Notes under the pieces: model-generated
Database searches by the model: none
Told to the model about the DNA's origin: nothing
What the model saw: only the letters and a program-made list of their open reading frames with translations
Translations under genes and position numbers: made by a program
Shown here: positions 51,211 through 60,679 of the stretch, piece by piece
Layout of the letters: every line of letters starts with the position of its first letter
How positions within the stretch are numbered: the stretch's first letter is position 1
Assembly: GCF_031179145.1 (NCBI RefSeq)
Contig: NZ_JAPSIB010000005.1
Coordinates: 106,500-170,499, forward strand
Length of the DNA: 64,000 bases
Reading direction: 5' to 3'
Origin: Brevibacterium sp.
GTDB lineage: Bacteria > Actinomycetota > Actinomycetes > Actinomycetales > Brevibacteriaceae

Positions 51211-52734
51211 ATGGACGTGAACACTGAGATCATCCGCAGAACTCTTACGCCGCGCCGGGTGCTCGTGCTCGGGGCGACCGGCTACATCGGCGGTCGCCTC
51301 GTGCCGCGCCTGCTCCAAGCCGGTCACCACGTCAGCGTCGCAGTGCGCTCGCCCGAGAAGCTCGAGGGGGTCCCGTGGGCCGGCGACGTCGACGTCCATC
51401 GGGTCGACCTCGACGACGGCAAGGGCCTCGTCGAGGCGATGGCCGGCATCGACGTCGTCCACCATCTTGTTCACTCGATGGGTTCGGGCAGCGACTTCGA
51501 GACTCGCGAGGCCCGCACCGCCGCCCGGGTCGCCGAGGCTGCGGAGAGCGCCGGGGTCAGCCGCATCGTGTATCTGGGTGGGCTGCATCCCGAAACGGAG
51601 TCGCTGTCGACCCATATGCGGTCGCGGGCGCAGGTCGGGCAGATCTTCCTCGACTCCGCAGTCGACACGGTCGTGTTCCAAGCCGGGATCATCATCGGCT
51701 CCGGGTCGGCCTCGTTCGAGATGATCCGCCACCTCGCGATGAAACTGCGCTGGATGCCCGCCCCCAACTGGGTGTCCAACCGGATCGAGCCGCTGTCCGT
51801 GCGCGACGTCCTCTACTACCTCATCGCCGCCGTCGACATCACCGAGCCGGTCAACCGTGCCTTCGACATCGGCTCGCGCGATGTCCTCACCTACGCCGAG
51901 GTGATGCGCGCCTTCGCCCGCATCGCCGGGCTCAAGCCCCGCCACGTCGTCTCCATCCCGCTGCCGGCGCCGAAGCTGTCGGGACTGTGGGTGGGCCTGG
52001 TGACGCCACTGCCGTTCTCACTGACGCTGCCTCTTGTCCAGTCGCTGCAGGAAGACGCCGTGGCGTCGGAGCGCGACATCGACTCTCTCATCCCGCCGCC
52101 GTCGACCGGGCTGCTCAGCTACGAGCAGGCCGTGCGGCTGGCTTTGCAGCGGGAGACCGAGGGCGCCGTCGACACCAATTGGGATGCCGACACCGGTGTG
52201 CTGGCACGGGCGGCTGACCCGCTGCCCAATGATCCGCAATGGGCGGGGCGCAGGCCCTACACCGATGACCGGACGTTCTTCTTCCCGGGCGTATCTGCCG
52301 CGCAGCTGTGGTCCGTGGTCGTCGGGATCGGTGGGGCGAACGGCTGGTACTCCTGGCCCTTGGCGTGGAAGGTCCGCGGGGTTTGGGACAAGATCGTCGG
52401 CGGCGTCGGCCTCAACCGGGGACGCCGCCTGCCCGACTCGCTGCGGGTGGAGGATCCGGTCGACTGGTGGCGCGTCGAGGCTCTGGAGCCGGAATCCCGG
52501 CTGCTCCTGCGCGCCGAGATGAAGATGTCCGGGGATGCGTGGTTGGAGTTCACGGTGGAGGAGGGCGTGACTGGTGGCGGTCGGGCGGGGTGCCGGTACC
52601 GGCAGCGGGCGCTGTTCGTTCCTCGCGGACTGCGGGGAGAGCTCTACTGGGCGTTCGTCTCACCGTTCCACCGGCTGATCTTCCCGCAGATGGCGAAGAA
52701 CATCGAGAAGGCCGCCCGGCGGGTGCCGCGATAG
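51211..52734 (+). CDS. NAD(P)-binding SDR protein with DUF2867 domain
   Basis: A 507-residue two-domain protein. Residues 12-300 are an atypical short-chain dehydrogenase with VLVLGATGYIGGRLVPRLL (NAD(P)-binding, GxTGxxG) and VVHHLVHSMGSG; a Tyr-x3-Lys motif is not obvious, as is usual for the atypical class. Residues 350-505 match DUF2867 (WSVVVGIGGANGWYSWP, ending YWAFVSPFHRLIFPQMAKNIE), a START-like lipid-binding fold. Such fusions are common in Actinomycetota and may act on a hydrophobic or quinone-like substrate; the reaction is unknown. It follows DUF3151 by 44 bases that hold a 12-base direct repeat. Confidence 0.87.
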   Translation: MDVNTEIIRRTLTPRRVLVLGATGYIGGRLVPRLLQAGHHVSVAVRSPEKLEGVPWAGDVDVHRVDLDDGKGLVEAMAGIDVVHHLVHSMGSGSDFETREARTAARVAEAAESAGVSRIVYLGGLHPETESLSTHMRSRAQVGQIFLDSAVDTVVFQAGIIIGSGSASFEMIRHLAMKLRWMPAPNWVSNRIEPLSVRDVLYYLIAAVDITEPVNRAFDIGSRDVLTYAEVMRAFARIAGLKPRHVVSIPLPAPKLSGLWVGLVTPLPFSLTLPLVQSLQEDAVASERDIDSLIPPPSTGLLSYEQAVRLALQRETEGAVDTNWDADTGVLARAADPLPNDPQWAGRRPYTDDRTFFFPGVSAAQLWSVVVGIGGANGWYSWPLAWKVRGVWDKIVGGVGLNRGRRLPDSLRVEDPVDWWRVEALEPESRLLLRAEMKMSGDAWLEFTVEEGVTGGGRAGCRYRQRALFVPRGLRGELYWAFVSPFHRLIFPQMAKNIEKAARRVPR

Positions 52735-52943
52735 GAAGCCTCGCGAGTGACCCACTATTTTGCTATAGAAGATCGTGAGTATGGTCATCGCAGTCGAGCG
52801 TAGCGGGCGAGACCAAGGGCCCTCGCGTGCTCGGCAGCCTCGATATCAAAACCGAGACTTTTGCACAGCAACGCCGGGGTCGCAGCCGTAAGATCTGCCC
52901 CCGTGAGTTTAGACGGATGTTCTAGGCTAGAGGCAGAGAGGCG

Positions 52944-54071
52944 GTGTGCGTGAACTTCAGTGAAGAAAAGAACCAGTTGCGATGGCCCAAATCTGTATTC
53001 GTAGAAGAGGCAGCTGAACTTTTCAATGAACCTCATTCCCCTCTTTGGGAGAAACGTTTCGAACTTCTGCTAGAAGATGCGTTTGTGGGTGCGGCCGACA
53101 GCGAGCCCGCTAGACAGCTTGCCGTCGTAACACCGATGTGGGGTCAGACTCTTGACCAACCGCCAAAGGGATCCCCAACGCGCAAGTTGCTTGCGGATCT
53201 CATCAAGATGGCAAGAGACGGAGAAGTGCGAGAGTACAGCCCGCACAACCGTCCCTACTGGTCGCAACGTAAGCATGAGGGCAGGGAAAACAATGCCCGA
53301 ATGTCTGTGGCGGCTCTTCAGTTCACCGACTTCGTTCTCGAGTTGGAGGAACGTGGATACTTGGAGAAAAGCTTCGGGAAAGATTGTCCGGACGATCCTT
53401 CGCGCTCAGATCCTTCCGAGATTATGGCTCGAAAAGTTGACCGTGCAGACCTTTGGCCGCTCAGCCCCAAACGCCTGGCTTCCGACCTCGACCTCTTCTG
53501 CGATGCCATCGAAGTCATTCATGACCTTGTCGCAAGACCGCGCAGTCGTGTGCAACACTCGTTCAATGATTGCGGGTGGCACTATGAAGATTTCTCGTCG
53601 ACAACGGGGATGAAGATATACCGGTGGCGGATAAACGCGATCTGTGAGAACAACGAACTTAATGTACGAATTTCCAACATCGGCGAGGATGTCGGGAGAA
53701 TGGTTATCATCACAGATCTGGCTCGGTCTGACCTCATTGATTCCGCGGCATCCTCCTCCGGTTCAGCCGGAGGTGCGGTCAGACATGCTATCGCGCTGTT
53801 CAGGAAACGGGACGCCGACGAGCATGACAAGCGCTCTGCGATCGTATCTCTCGCCTACATATTGGAGGAGAGAAGGGCCAGACTCAAGCAGGAATTATTC
53901 AAGAAGGATGAAGGCTCGCTGTTCCAAATTGCCAACGAGTTTCACATCCGGCATAAAACAGCGAGTCAGAAGGCAGACTACGACCCAGTATTCCTTGATT
54001 GGGTTTTCTGGTGGTATTTAGCGACAATTGAATTGACCAATCAGCTCCATGAGCGGGAATCCGAAGAATGA
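52944..54071 (+). CDS. Unrecognised soluble protein, possible accessory or defence gene
   Basis: About 373-375 residues, depending on GTG at 52944 or 52950; the latter has better spacing from GAGAGG. The protein has no membrane segment or signal peptide. The first half is mixed alpha/beta with FSEEKNQLRWPKSVFVEEAAE at the start. The middle has a beta region around CGWHYEDFSSTTGMKIYRWR. The last 110 residues are helical, with an FQIANEFHIRHKTASQKADYD-like stretch and WVFWWYLATIELTNQL, reminiscent of HEPN-like helical bundles, though no RNase motif can be stated. GC is lower than that of both neighbours, and it stands alone with gaps of about 210 and 260 bases. Function unknown; phage-defence role is a guess. 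Confidence 0.65.
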   Translation: MCVNFSEEKNQLRWPKSVFVEEAAELFNEPHSPLWEKRFELLLEDAFVGAADSEPARQLAVVTPMWGQTLDQPPKGSPTRKLLADLIKMARDGEVREYSPHNRPYWSQRKHEGRENNARMSVAALQFTDFVLELEERGYLEKSFGKDCPDDPSRSDPSEIMARKVDRADLWPLSPKRLASDLDLFCDAIEVIHDLVARPRSRVQHSFNDCGWHYEDFSSTTGMKIYRWRINAICENNELNVRISNIGEDVGRMVIITDLARSDLIDSAASSSGSAGGAVRHAIALFRKRDADEHDKRSAIVSLAYILEERRARLKQELFKKDEGSLFQIANEFHIRHKTASQKADYDPVFLDWVFWWYLATIELTNQLHERESEE

Positions 54072-54333
54072 CTGTCGAGTGGTGTTGTAGCACGAGGAAC
54101 AATTTGCTGGAGGAACCAGTTCAGCGAGTGCAGGCGAGAGTGGGCTAAATCGACTGCAGGCTTATCGCCGCCTAATGAATCTTTGGCCGTCACGCCCGTC
54201 CTGCTTTTGGCTACATATTAATCGTCCTATGCATGTGGACCGCGCAACCCGTTGGGTCAGATGCTGGCCTGAGCTCGAGCATCAAACTCCGGTTCGTTCG
54301 CATCGGCCAGGAGGTCAGGTTCTCGGGAATAGC

Positions 54334-54831
54334 TCAGAGTCTTGGTGCGCGAGCGCCCTCTGGGTTCAGGCGGACGATCTCGCTGTTGAGCACGGTCGCG
54401 AACCCCACCCAGCCGGCGTAGGAAGTGAGCAGGAGCGCGGAGGTGCGGTCCACCTCGGCGGCTTTCTTGATCAGTTGCAGCGTCGACGCTTCAAGGGCCA
54501 CGGAATCGAGCAGGGACGCCCGCGGGCGCTGCGCGGAGAAGAACAGCCAGCTCCAGGCGACGTTGATCGTCATATTGACGGCAAGGTTGCGAGTGAACGT
54601 GCTGCGGGATGCCTGGTCGGGCAGTCGGTTGAGGACTCGCCCGGACGCGATCGTCGTCAACGCGTACAGCGTGGTCCATGCGGGACCGAAGACCCAGCCG
54701 GGCGGCTGCCACGTCGGTTTCCGCAGGCTCTTGTACCAGTGAGAATCAACCTTCGTGCCCAGTGCGCCGAGCACGGCTGCCCCGGTGCACAGGGCTGCGG
54801 GGAGTGCGAAGTGCTTCGAACTGTCTCTCAT
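54334..54831 (-). CDS. TspO/MBR family protein
   Basis: A 165-residue five-helix membrane protein of the TspO family. The tryptophan-rich signature WYKSLRKPTWQPPGWVFGPAWTTLYAL (in two parts) around residues 32-58, VNMTINVAWSWLFF and the late TSYAGWVGFATVLN are the family hallmarks. TspO proteins bind porphyrins and steroids and influence tetrapyrrole levels and stress responses. The ATG at 54831 is the only start that keeps the first helix. It is a single gene, divergent from purA with about 170 bases between. Confidence 0.92.
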   Translation of the reverse strand: MRDSSKHFALPAALCTGAAVLGALGTKVDSHWYKSLRKPTWQPPGWVFGPAWTTLYALTTIASGRVLNRLPDQASRSTFTRNLAVNMTINVAWSWLFFSAQRPRASLLDSVALEASTLQLIKKAAEVDRTSALLLTSYAGWVGFATVLNSEIVRLNPEGARAPRL

Positions 54832-54947
54832 CTGCTGAGTCTATGCAGACCCCCACGGGTTCGGGAAGACCTGCGGGACGGCAACTCGCCTGGTCGGAAT
54901 ACTCGCCGTGGTCCGCCCGCGGGGAACGTCGCGTCGGGGTGACCCAG

Positions 54948-54953
54948 TAGACT
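54948..54953 (+). promoter_or_regulatory. Candidate -10 box of purA
   Basis: TAGACT fits the actinobacterial TANNNT -10 pattern and lies 48 bases before the purA start, with a weak -35 region. No riboswitch-like fold was recognised in the leader. Confidence 0.3.
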
Positions 54954-55000
54954 GATCCGGTACTGACTCCCTCTCTTTCACTTCGGGGTGAACTTAACTC

Positions 55001-56287
55001 ATGCCAGCAATCGTTGTGGTCGGCGCTCAATGGGGCGACGAAGGTAAAGGCAAAACCACCGACATCCTCGGCACCAGCGTTGACTACGTGGTCAAGCCGA
55101 ACGGCGGGAACAACGCAGGCCACACGGTTGTCGTCGGTGGGGAGAAGTACGAGCTCAAGCTGCTTCCGGCCGGGATCCTCTCACCCAATGTCGTGCCGGT
55201 CATCGGCAACGGCGTGGTCGTCAACCTCGAGGCCCTGTTCGAAGAGATCGACGCCCTGGAATCCCGCGGCGCGGACACCTCGAAGCTGCGGATCTCAGCC
55301 AACGCCCACCTCGTCGCGCCCTATCACCAGACGATCGACAAGGTGACGGAACGATTCCTCGGCAAACGGGCCATCGGCACCACCGGTCGCGGCATCGGCC
55401 CGGCGTACATGGACAAGGTCGGTCGTCTCGGCATCCGAGTGCAGGACATCTTCGACGAGTCGATCCTGCGGCAGAAGATCGAAGGATCGCTGCGGCAGAA
55501 GAACGAACTGCTCGTCAAGGTCTACAACCGTCGCGCAGTCAGCGTCGATGAGATCGTCGAATACTTCCTGCGCTACGTCGATCGCCTGCGTCCCTACGTC
55601 GCCGAGACCGAGCAGATGCTCAACGACGCCCTCGACCGGGACGAGGTCATCGTCATGGAGGGCGGCCAGGCGACCATGCTCGACGTCGACCACGGCACCT
55701 ACCCGTTCGTGACCTCCTCGAACCCGACCGCCGGTGGATCGTGTGTCGGATCGGGCATCGGCCCGACCCGGATCAACCGGGTCGTCGGCATCGTCAAGGC
55801 CTACACCACTCGCGTGGGTGCCGGACCGTTCCCCACGGAGCTGTTCGACGACATGGGCGAATACCTGCAGAAGGCCGGGGGAGAGTTCGGCGTCAACACC
55901 GGTCGCCCGCGCCGCTGCGGCTGGTACGACGCCGTCATTGCCCGCTACGCCTCCCGCGTTAACGGCTTCACTGACTACGTGCTGACTAAGCTCGACGTGC
56001 TCACCGGCATCAAGGAGATCCCGGTCTGCGTGGCCTACGACGTCGACGGCCAGCGCCACGACGAGATGCCGGTCAGCCAGTCCGACTTCCACCACGCCAA
56101 GCCGATCTACGAATACTTCGAAGGCTGGGACGAGGACATCACCGGAGCCCGGACCTTCGAGGACCTGCCCGCGAACGCGCAGAAGTACGTCCTGGCGCTC
56201 GAGGAGATCTCAGGCTGCCGGATGTCGGTCATCGGCGTCGGACCCGATCGCGAACAATCGATCGTGCGCCACGACCTGCTGGATTGA
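55001..56287 (+). CDS. purA: Adenylosuccinate synthetase
   Basis: Catalyses IMP + aspartate + GTP to adenylosuccinate, the first committed step of AMP synthesis. The 428-residue protein has the N-terminal P-loop [11 protein letters not shown] (7-17), the [10 protein letters not shown] motif with the catalytic His, the [14 protein letters not shown] loop, [19 protein letters not shown] (IMP binding) and [16 protein letters not shown] (GTP binding). Length and motif order are standard. It is followed 10 bases later by the HAD gene. Confidence 0.97.
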   Translation: MPAIVVVGAQWGDEGKGKTTDILGTSVDYVVKPNGGNNAGHTVVVGGEKYELKLLPAGILSPNVVPVIGNGVVVNLEALFEEIDALESRGADTSKLRISANAHLVAPYHQTIDKVTERFLGKRAIGTTGRGIGPAYMDKVGRLGIRVQDIFDESILRQKIEGSLRQKNELLVKVYNRRAVSVDEIVEYFLRYVDRLRPYVAETEQMLNDALDRDEVIVMEGGQATMLDVDHGTYPFVTSSNPTAGGSCVGSGIGPTRINRVVGIVKAYTTRVGAGPFPTELFDDMGEYLQKAGGEFGVNTGRPRRCGWYDAVIARYASRVNGFTDYVLTKLDVLTGIKEIPVCVAYDVDGQRHDEMPVSQSDFHHAKPIYEYFEGWDEDITGARTFEDLPANAQKYVLALEEISGCRMSVIGVGPDREQSIVRHDLLD

Positions 56288-56297
56288 GGAGGTCCCC

Positions 56298-56972
56298 GTG
56301 GCTCAGTTTCAGATCCGTCCCGAGTACGTGTCGTTCGATAACTACGGGACCCTCATCAGTTGGCATATGAATGACACCGCCCGAGAACTGACCCGGGGAC
56401 AGCTGGATGACGAGCAGTTCGCCGCGTTCACGGCAATCTTCCGCCGGTATCGCTACGACGCCGTGTTGGGCGACTACCTGCCCTATGACACCATCCTGCA
56501 GAACTCCTTCGATCGCGCGTGCAAGCGGCACGGGATCGAATCAACGCCGGAGGCCGGAACGGTGCTGGGTGAGGCGGTCGCATCGTGGGGCGCCCACGAC
56601 GGCATCGTCGAACCGCTGACGACCATGGGCAAGAACTACAAGCTGGTCATCCTCTCCAACGGGGATGACTGGCATTTGAACAAGTCGGTGGCTCGCCTCG
56701 GCGCCGATTTCCACGCCGTCCTCACTGCGGAGCAGGCGCAGTCGTACAAGCCGCGGTACCAGGCGTTCGAGTACATGCTCGAGACATTGAACGCTCGGCC
56801 GGAGGACTTCCTCCACGTCTCCTCGCACACCCGCTACGACCTCATTCCCGCCGATGACCTCGGGTTCACCAACAAGGTGTACTTCAACCGGGGCTTCGAC
56901 CCGCACGCTCGGGCGTACAATTACCGGACCGTGGCGTCGCTGGGCGAGGTCAATGCGATGCTGGGGCTGTGA
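56298..56972 (+). CDS. HAD-superfamily hydrolase (2-haloacid dehalogenase-like)
   Basis: A 224-residue class of HAD enzymes related to L-2-haloacid dehalogenases. Motif 1 is FDNYGTL with nucleophile Asp14, motif 2 is ILSNGDD, motif 3 Lys lies in SYKPRYQAFEYML and motif 4 is HVSSHTRYDLIPADDLG. The order and the arginine-rich cap (FRRYRYDAVLGDYLPY) fit the type II dehalogenase layout. The GTG at 56298 has an AGGAGG ribosome site right after the purA stop. Whether it dehalogenates or removes phosphate cannot be told; it is likely cotranscribed with purA. Confidence 0.88.
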   Translation: MAQFQIRPEYVSFDNYGTLISWHMNDTARELTRGQLDDEQFAAFTAIFRRYRYDAVLGDYLPYDTILQNSFDRACKRHGIESTPEAGTVLGEAVASWGAHDGIVEPLTTMGKNYKLVILSNGDDWHLNKSVARLGADFHAVLTAEQAQSYKPRYQAFEYMLETLNARPEDFLHVSSHTRYDLIPADDLGFTNKVYFNRGFDPHARAYNYRTVASLGEVNAMLGL

Positions 56973-57090
56973 GACGACGAGGCGGCAAGGTCGAAGCGGA
57001 TCGTTTTACACCGTGGGCCCATCACCGACGGCTGAACTTCCACCATCAATACCGAACTTCCTCGGTGCCCTGTGCGAGATCGATGTCCAG

Positions 57091-57106
57091 TTCCTCCTAG
57101 GAGGAA
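57091..57106. promoter_or_regulatory. Perfect 16-base palindrome TTCCTCCTAGGAGGAA
   Basis: A fully self-complementary site, without spacer, in the 168-base gap between the convergent HAD and cupin genes, 35 bases past the cupin stop. It could be a protein-binding site or a terminator-like foldback; with no loop, an operator is more natural. Confidence 0.4.
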
Positions 57107-57140
57107 TGATTCTGCGATATTCGAGCCAGGCATCCTGGTC

Positions 57141-57521
57141 CTAAGACCAGACGTACTCCACGTCGTCGATTGAATCTGTCTTGTACACGTATACGAACTC
57201 GAGGGGAACGTCGCCGGTATTGCGGATACCGTGCTCTCGGTTCGACGGGATGTACACTCCCGAACCGGCACGCACGGCGTGCTCGATGCCCTCCAAAATC
57301 ACGACGCCCCGGCCCGTGAGAACTTGATACACCTCGGCCGCAGCATGACAGTGAAGACCCAACCACCCGCCGGGCTCAAGGCGAGCGACACCCGAGCACA
57401 GGTCTTTCGTTGGCGTGCTGCCATCTCCAATGACTGTCCGGAACGAGATCTTTCCGCGATCGTCAGACCAGACCTCCTTCTCTGCTTCGTCGATGTGCCG
57501 GGTTGTAGGTGTGGCGGTCAT
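57141..57521 (-). CDS. Single-domain cupin protein
   Basis: A 126-residue cupin. Metal-binding motif 1 reads GLHCHAAAEVYQVLTGRGVV (G-x-HxH-x-E, residues 55-74) and motif 2 is PSNREHGIRNTG (His at 97). Motifs and spacing are those of metal-binding small cupins; the substrate is unknown. It stands alone between two intergenic gaps, convergent with the HAD gene. Possible roles include a sugar isomerase, a dioxygenase or a lyase of the Ddd type, but nothing here picks one. Confidence 0.87.
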   Translation of the reverse strand: MTATPTTRHIDEAEKEVWSDDRGKISFRTVIGDGSTPTKDLCSGVARLEPGGWLGLHCHAAAEVYQVLTGRGVVILEGIEHAVRAGSGVYIPSNREHGIRNTGDVPLEFVYVYKTDSIDDVEYVWS

Positions 57522-57698
57522 TCTTTGCCCTCCTCCGTGTAGCTGGATCGCTCAGACGTTCGCTTCTGATGCCTCGATGCAGAGACAGAGTTCCGGCTCC
57601 CAAGTTTCCGTGCCGGGAACCCGACAGTGACATTGCCACTGCTGCCGGAAGATCTGAGGTCGTCCTGTGCTGACGATGCAGCAGTGAGTGGGCAACGG
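57522..57698. other. 177-base gap between cupin and flavoprotein genes
   Basis: No open frame of coding character and no clear hairpin terminator was found. It must hold the promoter of the minus-strand cupin gene, but no well-spaced box pair could be read. Confidence 0.4.
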
Positions 57699-58709
57699 TC
57701 ATTCTCCTGCGAACCGGTTCGCAGGCGGGGCCGGGTGGGGTGTCGGGCTATCGGTAGGGTGTCCGCGCACCGAGGTCGCGCAGGCGATTCCTGCGACTGT
57801 TCCTGTGCCAATGGCGACTGGGATCAGCTGCAGTCCCGCGGTGATGTCCCCCGCGGCGTAGACCCCGTCGACGCTGGTGAGTTGGAAGTCGTTGACGATG
57901 ATTCGGCCCTCGTGGTCGAGTTCGCATCCCAGCTGTTGGGCGAGGTCATGGACGGGGTGATGGCCGTAAGAGAAGAAGACAGTGCCACCCTTGACGAGGT
58001 TTCCACCTGCCAACCGCACTCCGCTCAGAGCTCCCGGTGCCCCGACCAATGACTCAGCGACACCGTCCACGACGTCAATCTCATGACTGGCCAGCGTAGC
58101 CCGCTGGTCGTCGGTGACTCCGTCGACGGTGGGGTCGTTGATGATCCGCACGGTGTCGGCCCAGTCGAGCAGTTCCGCTGCGTACTCGGGCAACTGGGCA
58201 CCAGAACCCAATACGATCACCGTCTGACCACGAGCGGTGTACCCCTCGCAAGCCGGGCAATGGTGAACGTCGACGCCGTAATGATCGCTGAAGCCGACGA
58301 TCTGCGGGAGCTGGTCTTTCACCCCGGTGGCCAAGATCACCCGTCCCGCGGAGATCTCGCCGTCGCCGACAGTCGCGTGAAACAGACCGTCACCATCTTG
58401 GTGCAAGGATGAGACCGTCCCGTGGCGAAGAGCCACGTGGGGGTACTGTTCCAACCCGGCACGGGAGTCGATGAGCAGCTGCTGCGGGGTGATCGGATCA
58501 CGGCCCAGCAGGCCGTGGGCACGATCAGCAGGAAGATTCCGCTGATTCCCTGCGTCCACGACTACAGTGCTGCGCCAGTACCGCCCTAGCCAAGTGGCTG
58601 CGGACAGCCCGGCAGGACCTCCTCCGACGACAAGGGCATCGACAACAGGGGGAAGATCGGAGCTCATCGGCCCTCCACGGCTCGTCGCAAGTACTGCATC
58701 ATCAGTCAT
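57699..58709 (-). CDS. Thioredoxin-reductase-like FAD/NAD(P) oxidoreductase
   Basis: A 336-residue flavoenzyme in the thioredoxin reductase fold. FAD motif GGGPAGLSAA (about 29-38), redox pair CPAC within VHHCPACEGYTARGQ, the second Rossmann motif VLGSGAQLPEYAAE and the closing GVYAAGDITAGLQ are present. A start at 58709 or 58667 (MSSDLPP) fits; the shorter lacks a non-conserved 14-residue tail. The second Rossmann motif GSGAQ lacks the last Gly of GxGxxG, so NADPH binding may be altered. It is divergent from PucR. Its partner is unknown; no thioredoxin gene is nearby. Confidence 0.86.
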   Translation of the reverse strand: MTDDAVLATSRGGPMSSDLPPVVDALVVGGGPAGLSAATWLGRYWRSTVVVDAGNQRNLPADRAHGLLGRDPITPQQLLIDSRAGLEQYPHVALRHGTVSSLHQDGDGLFHATVGDGEISAGRVILATGVKDQLPQIVGFSDHYGVDVHHCPACEGYTARGQTVIVLGSGAQLPEYAAELLDWADTVRIINDPTVDGVTDDQRATLASHEIDVVDGVAESLVGAPGALSGVRLAGGNLVKGGTVFFSYGHHPVHDLAQQLGCELDHEGRIIVNDFQLTSVDGVYAAGDITAGLQLIPVAIGTGTVAGIACATSVRGHPTDSPTPHPAPPANRFAGE

Positions 58710-58836
58710 AGCTCATCCTACGGAAACACAGGCTCTCCACGAAGGGCCTTCTTCACCACACCTGACGAGCCGACCCTGAGCACGGCCTTGCCATGCGCAC
58801 GCCTCGGTTGAATCACCTCGGCGGTACCATCGACGT

Positions 58837-60462
58837 GTGAGCCTCAGCCTCCGGAAACTTCTCGAGAATCCCTCGCTCGATCTTCGTCTCATCGTCGACC
58901 CGAGCGAGGATTCCGCGTCTGAGGCTGCCCTCGACCACGAATTCGAGTGGCTGCACGCGACCGACATGATCGACCCGACGCCGTTCCTGGGACCGGCAGA
59001 AGTCATCCTCACCCTGGGCTGGCAGTTTCCGATCACCGACTCAGTCGACCCGTCCGTGTCCGAGGTGCGGGTCCCCGCCGACAAGCTCGAGAAGATCTAC
59101 GACGACTATGCCGCACTGGTCGCTGCTCATGGGGTGATCGGAATCGGGTTCGGTAGCGACGTCGTCCATCGTGGCGTGCCACGCCCTCTCGTCAACGCGT
59201 GCAGCAAACACAGCCTGATTCTCTTCGATGTTCCCTACGAGATCTCGTTCATGGACCTGCTCCAAGAGGCTGCACGCGTCGTTCAACGGGACCAGAGTGA
59301 ACGGCAGACTCGTTCACTGCGGGCGCAGAAGGCGATCGCTCACGCAGCGACCCGGCGCGATGGACTCAACGCAACCCTGCGAGAAACAGCACGCCAACTG
59401 GGCTGCGGAGTGTCCCTCTTCGATTCGCTCGGACACTCGGTGATCACGGTCGAAGCGCCCAGAGGACCGCGAGTCGGTGAAACCGAGATCGCTCCGGTCG
59501 TGAGAAAGGCACTGACCGAGCAGCTGCGATTCTGCACTGCGCAGGTCAGCGACGAAGTCGAGGCCATCGTCCAGATGCTGGGTGAGTCGACCGATCCGAC
59601 GGGTGTTCTCGTCCTCACTCTCAGCGAAGGTTTCGACGACGTGTCGCGGAATGTTCTCTCCAGCGTTCTCGCGCTGGTCAGCGTCTCCCTCGAGCAGAAC
59701 CAGGCGCTCGCCTCCCTGCACACGACACTTCGCCAAGCCCTGCTCCAGCTGCTGCTCTCGGGCAACATCGGCATGACGCGGCACATCCTCGAAAGCGTAT
59801 GGGGGCCGCTCCCCGTCCCGCCGATGGTCGCGATGGTGGGCATCCCACGACGATTCGAGGTCACACGGATTCTGCCGCGACTGGAGTCGATGACCTCCAA
59901 CGACGAGGCGCCTGTGTTCTACGCGCGATACCAGAATGACCTCGCGGTCCTCCTCCAGGCCGAACACGTCGAGCAGGTGATCGCGCATCTCGAACCCTTC
60001 GACCTGGTCATCGGGCGATCCCGCTGCGACCGCTGGGACGGACTCGAACTCGCCCTCGAAGAGGCGAGGAAAGCCGCCGAGTACGGCATCCGCACGGGGA
60101 AGACCGGGGCGATCGCCTTCTCCGGAATCTGGCAGGACGGGGTCGCCGACCTCATCGATGCTTCGGACGCCTCCCACGTCTCCAGACGAGTCCTGGCGCC
60201 CCTCGCGAGATTCGACAAATCGAACAATGGCGAGCTGATCACCACCCTGAGGGTATGGCTCGAGAACCACGGCAAACTCCAGCCCGCCGCACGAGCACTC
60301 GACGTGCACCGGCACACTCTGATGGCGCGTCTCGAGAAGATCGCCCAACTGACCGGTTCCGACCTCGATGACTTCCAAGTCCGCGCGAATCTTGTTCTCG
60401 CACTTCGCTATTACCGCCAAGGGGCGGCTGATGAAGGCAACGGAAACTCGTCGATGCCCTGA
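58837..60462 (+). CDS. PucR family transcriptional regulator
   Basis: A 541-residue activator-type regulator. The N-terminal PucR domain (residues 1-130, MSLSLRKLLENPSLDLRLI onward) is followed by a GAF-like central region (about 155-290) and a C-terminal helix-turn-helix of the PucR kind (ENHGKLQPAARALDVHRHTLMARLEKIA, in two parts, residues 480-510). The GTG at 58837 gives the full N-terminal domain. PucR proteins often control purine, amino-acid or amine catabolism genes beside them, so the permease-dehydrogenase operon following it is the probable target. Confidence 0.92.
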   Translation: MSLSLRKLLENPSLDLRLIVDPSEDSASEAALDHEFEWLHATDMIDPTPFLGPAEVILTLGWQFPITDSVDPSVSEVRVPADKLEKIYDDYAALVAAHGVIGIGFGSDVVHRGVPRPLVNACSKHSLILFDVPYEISFMDLLQEAARVVQRDQSERQTRSLRAQKAIAHAATRRDGLNATLRETARQLGCGVSLFDSLGHSVITVEAPRGPRVGETEIAPVVRKALTEQLRFCTAQVSDEVEAIVQMLGESTDPTGVLVLTLSEGFDDVSRNVLSSVLALVSVSLEQNQALASLHTTLRQALLQLLLSGNIGMTRHILESVWGPLPVPPMVAMVGIPRRFEVTRILPRLESMTSNDEAPVFYARYQNDLAVLLQAEHVEQVIAHLEPFDLVIGRSRCDRWDGLELALEEARKAAEYGIRTGKTGAIAFSGIWQDGVADLIDASDASHVSRRVLAPLARFDKSNNGELITTLRVWLENHGKLQPAARALDVHRHTLMARLEKIAQLTGSDLDDFQVRANLVLALRYYRQGAADEGNGNSSMP

Positions 60463-60679
60463 CCGGCACGTTTCGTTCTGGTTGACCGACCACCGACGCT
60501 CGACAAAGTGTCCAGCCCGAGCCGACTTGGGTCGACGGATTTGTGCAGCCACCGGCGCGGATCCCGCTTGAGGTTGTCGAGTTCATCTGCAGTTTCCAAC
60601 ACTGTGTCGATGTTCCTCAGGTCGTCCCAGGCACTAGATTGTCAACGGCGCAATCACGCATCACGGGCAAAGGAGCACA
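60463..60679. other. 217-base gap between pucR-type and APC genes
   Basis: No gene is seen. A TAGATT -10 candidate near 60634-60639 and the AAAGGAG ribosome site of the APC gene lie in it. It is the natural place for a PucR binding site, but no clear dyad was found. Confidence 0.45.

Noticed and set aside
52785-53036. An 83-codon minus-strand frame near the unknown gene
   Set aside because: It overlaps the start of the plus-strand gene and has no ribosome site or recognisable domain.
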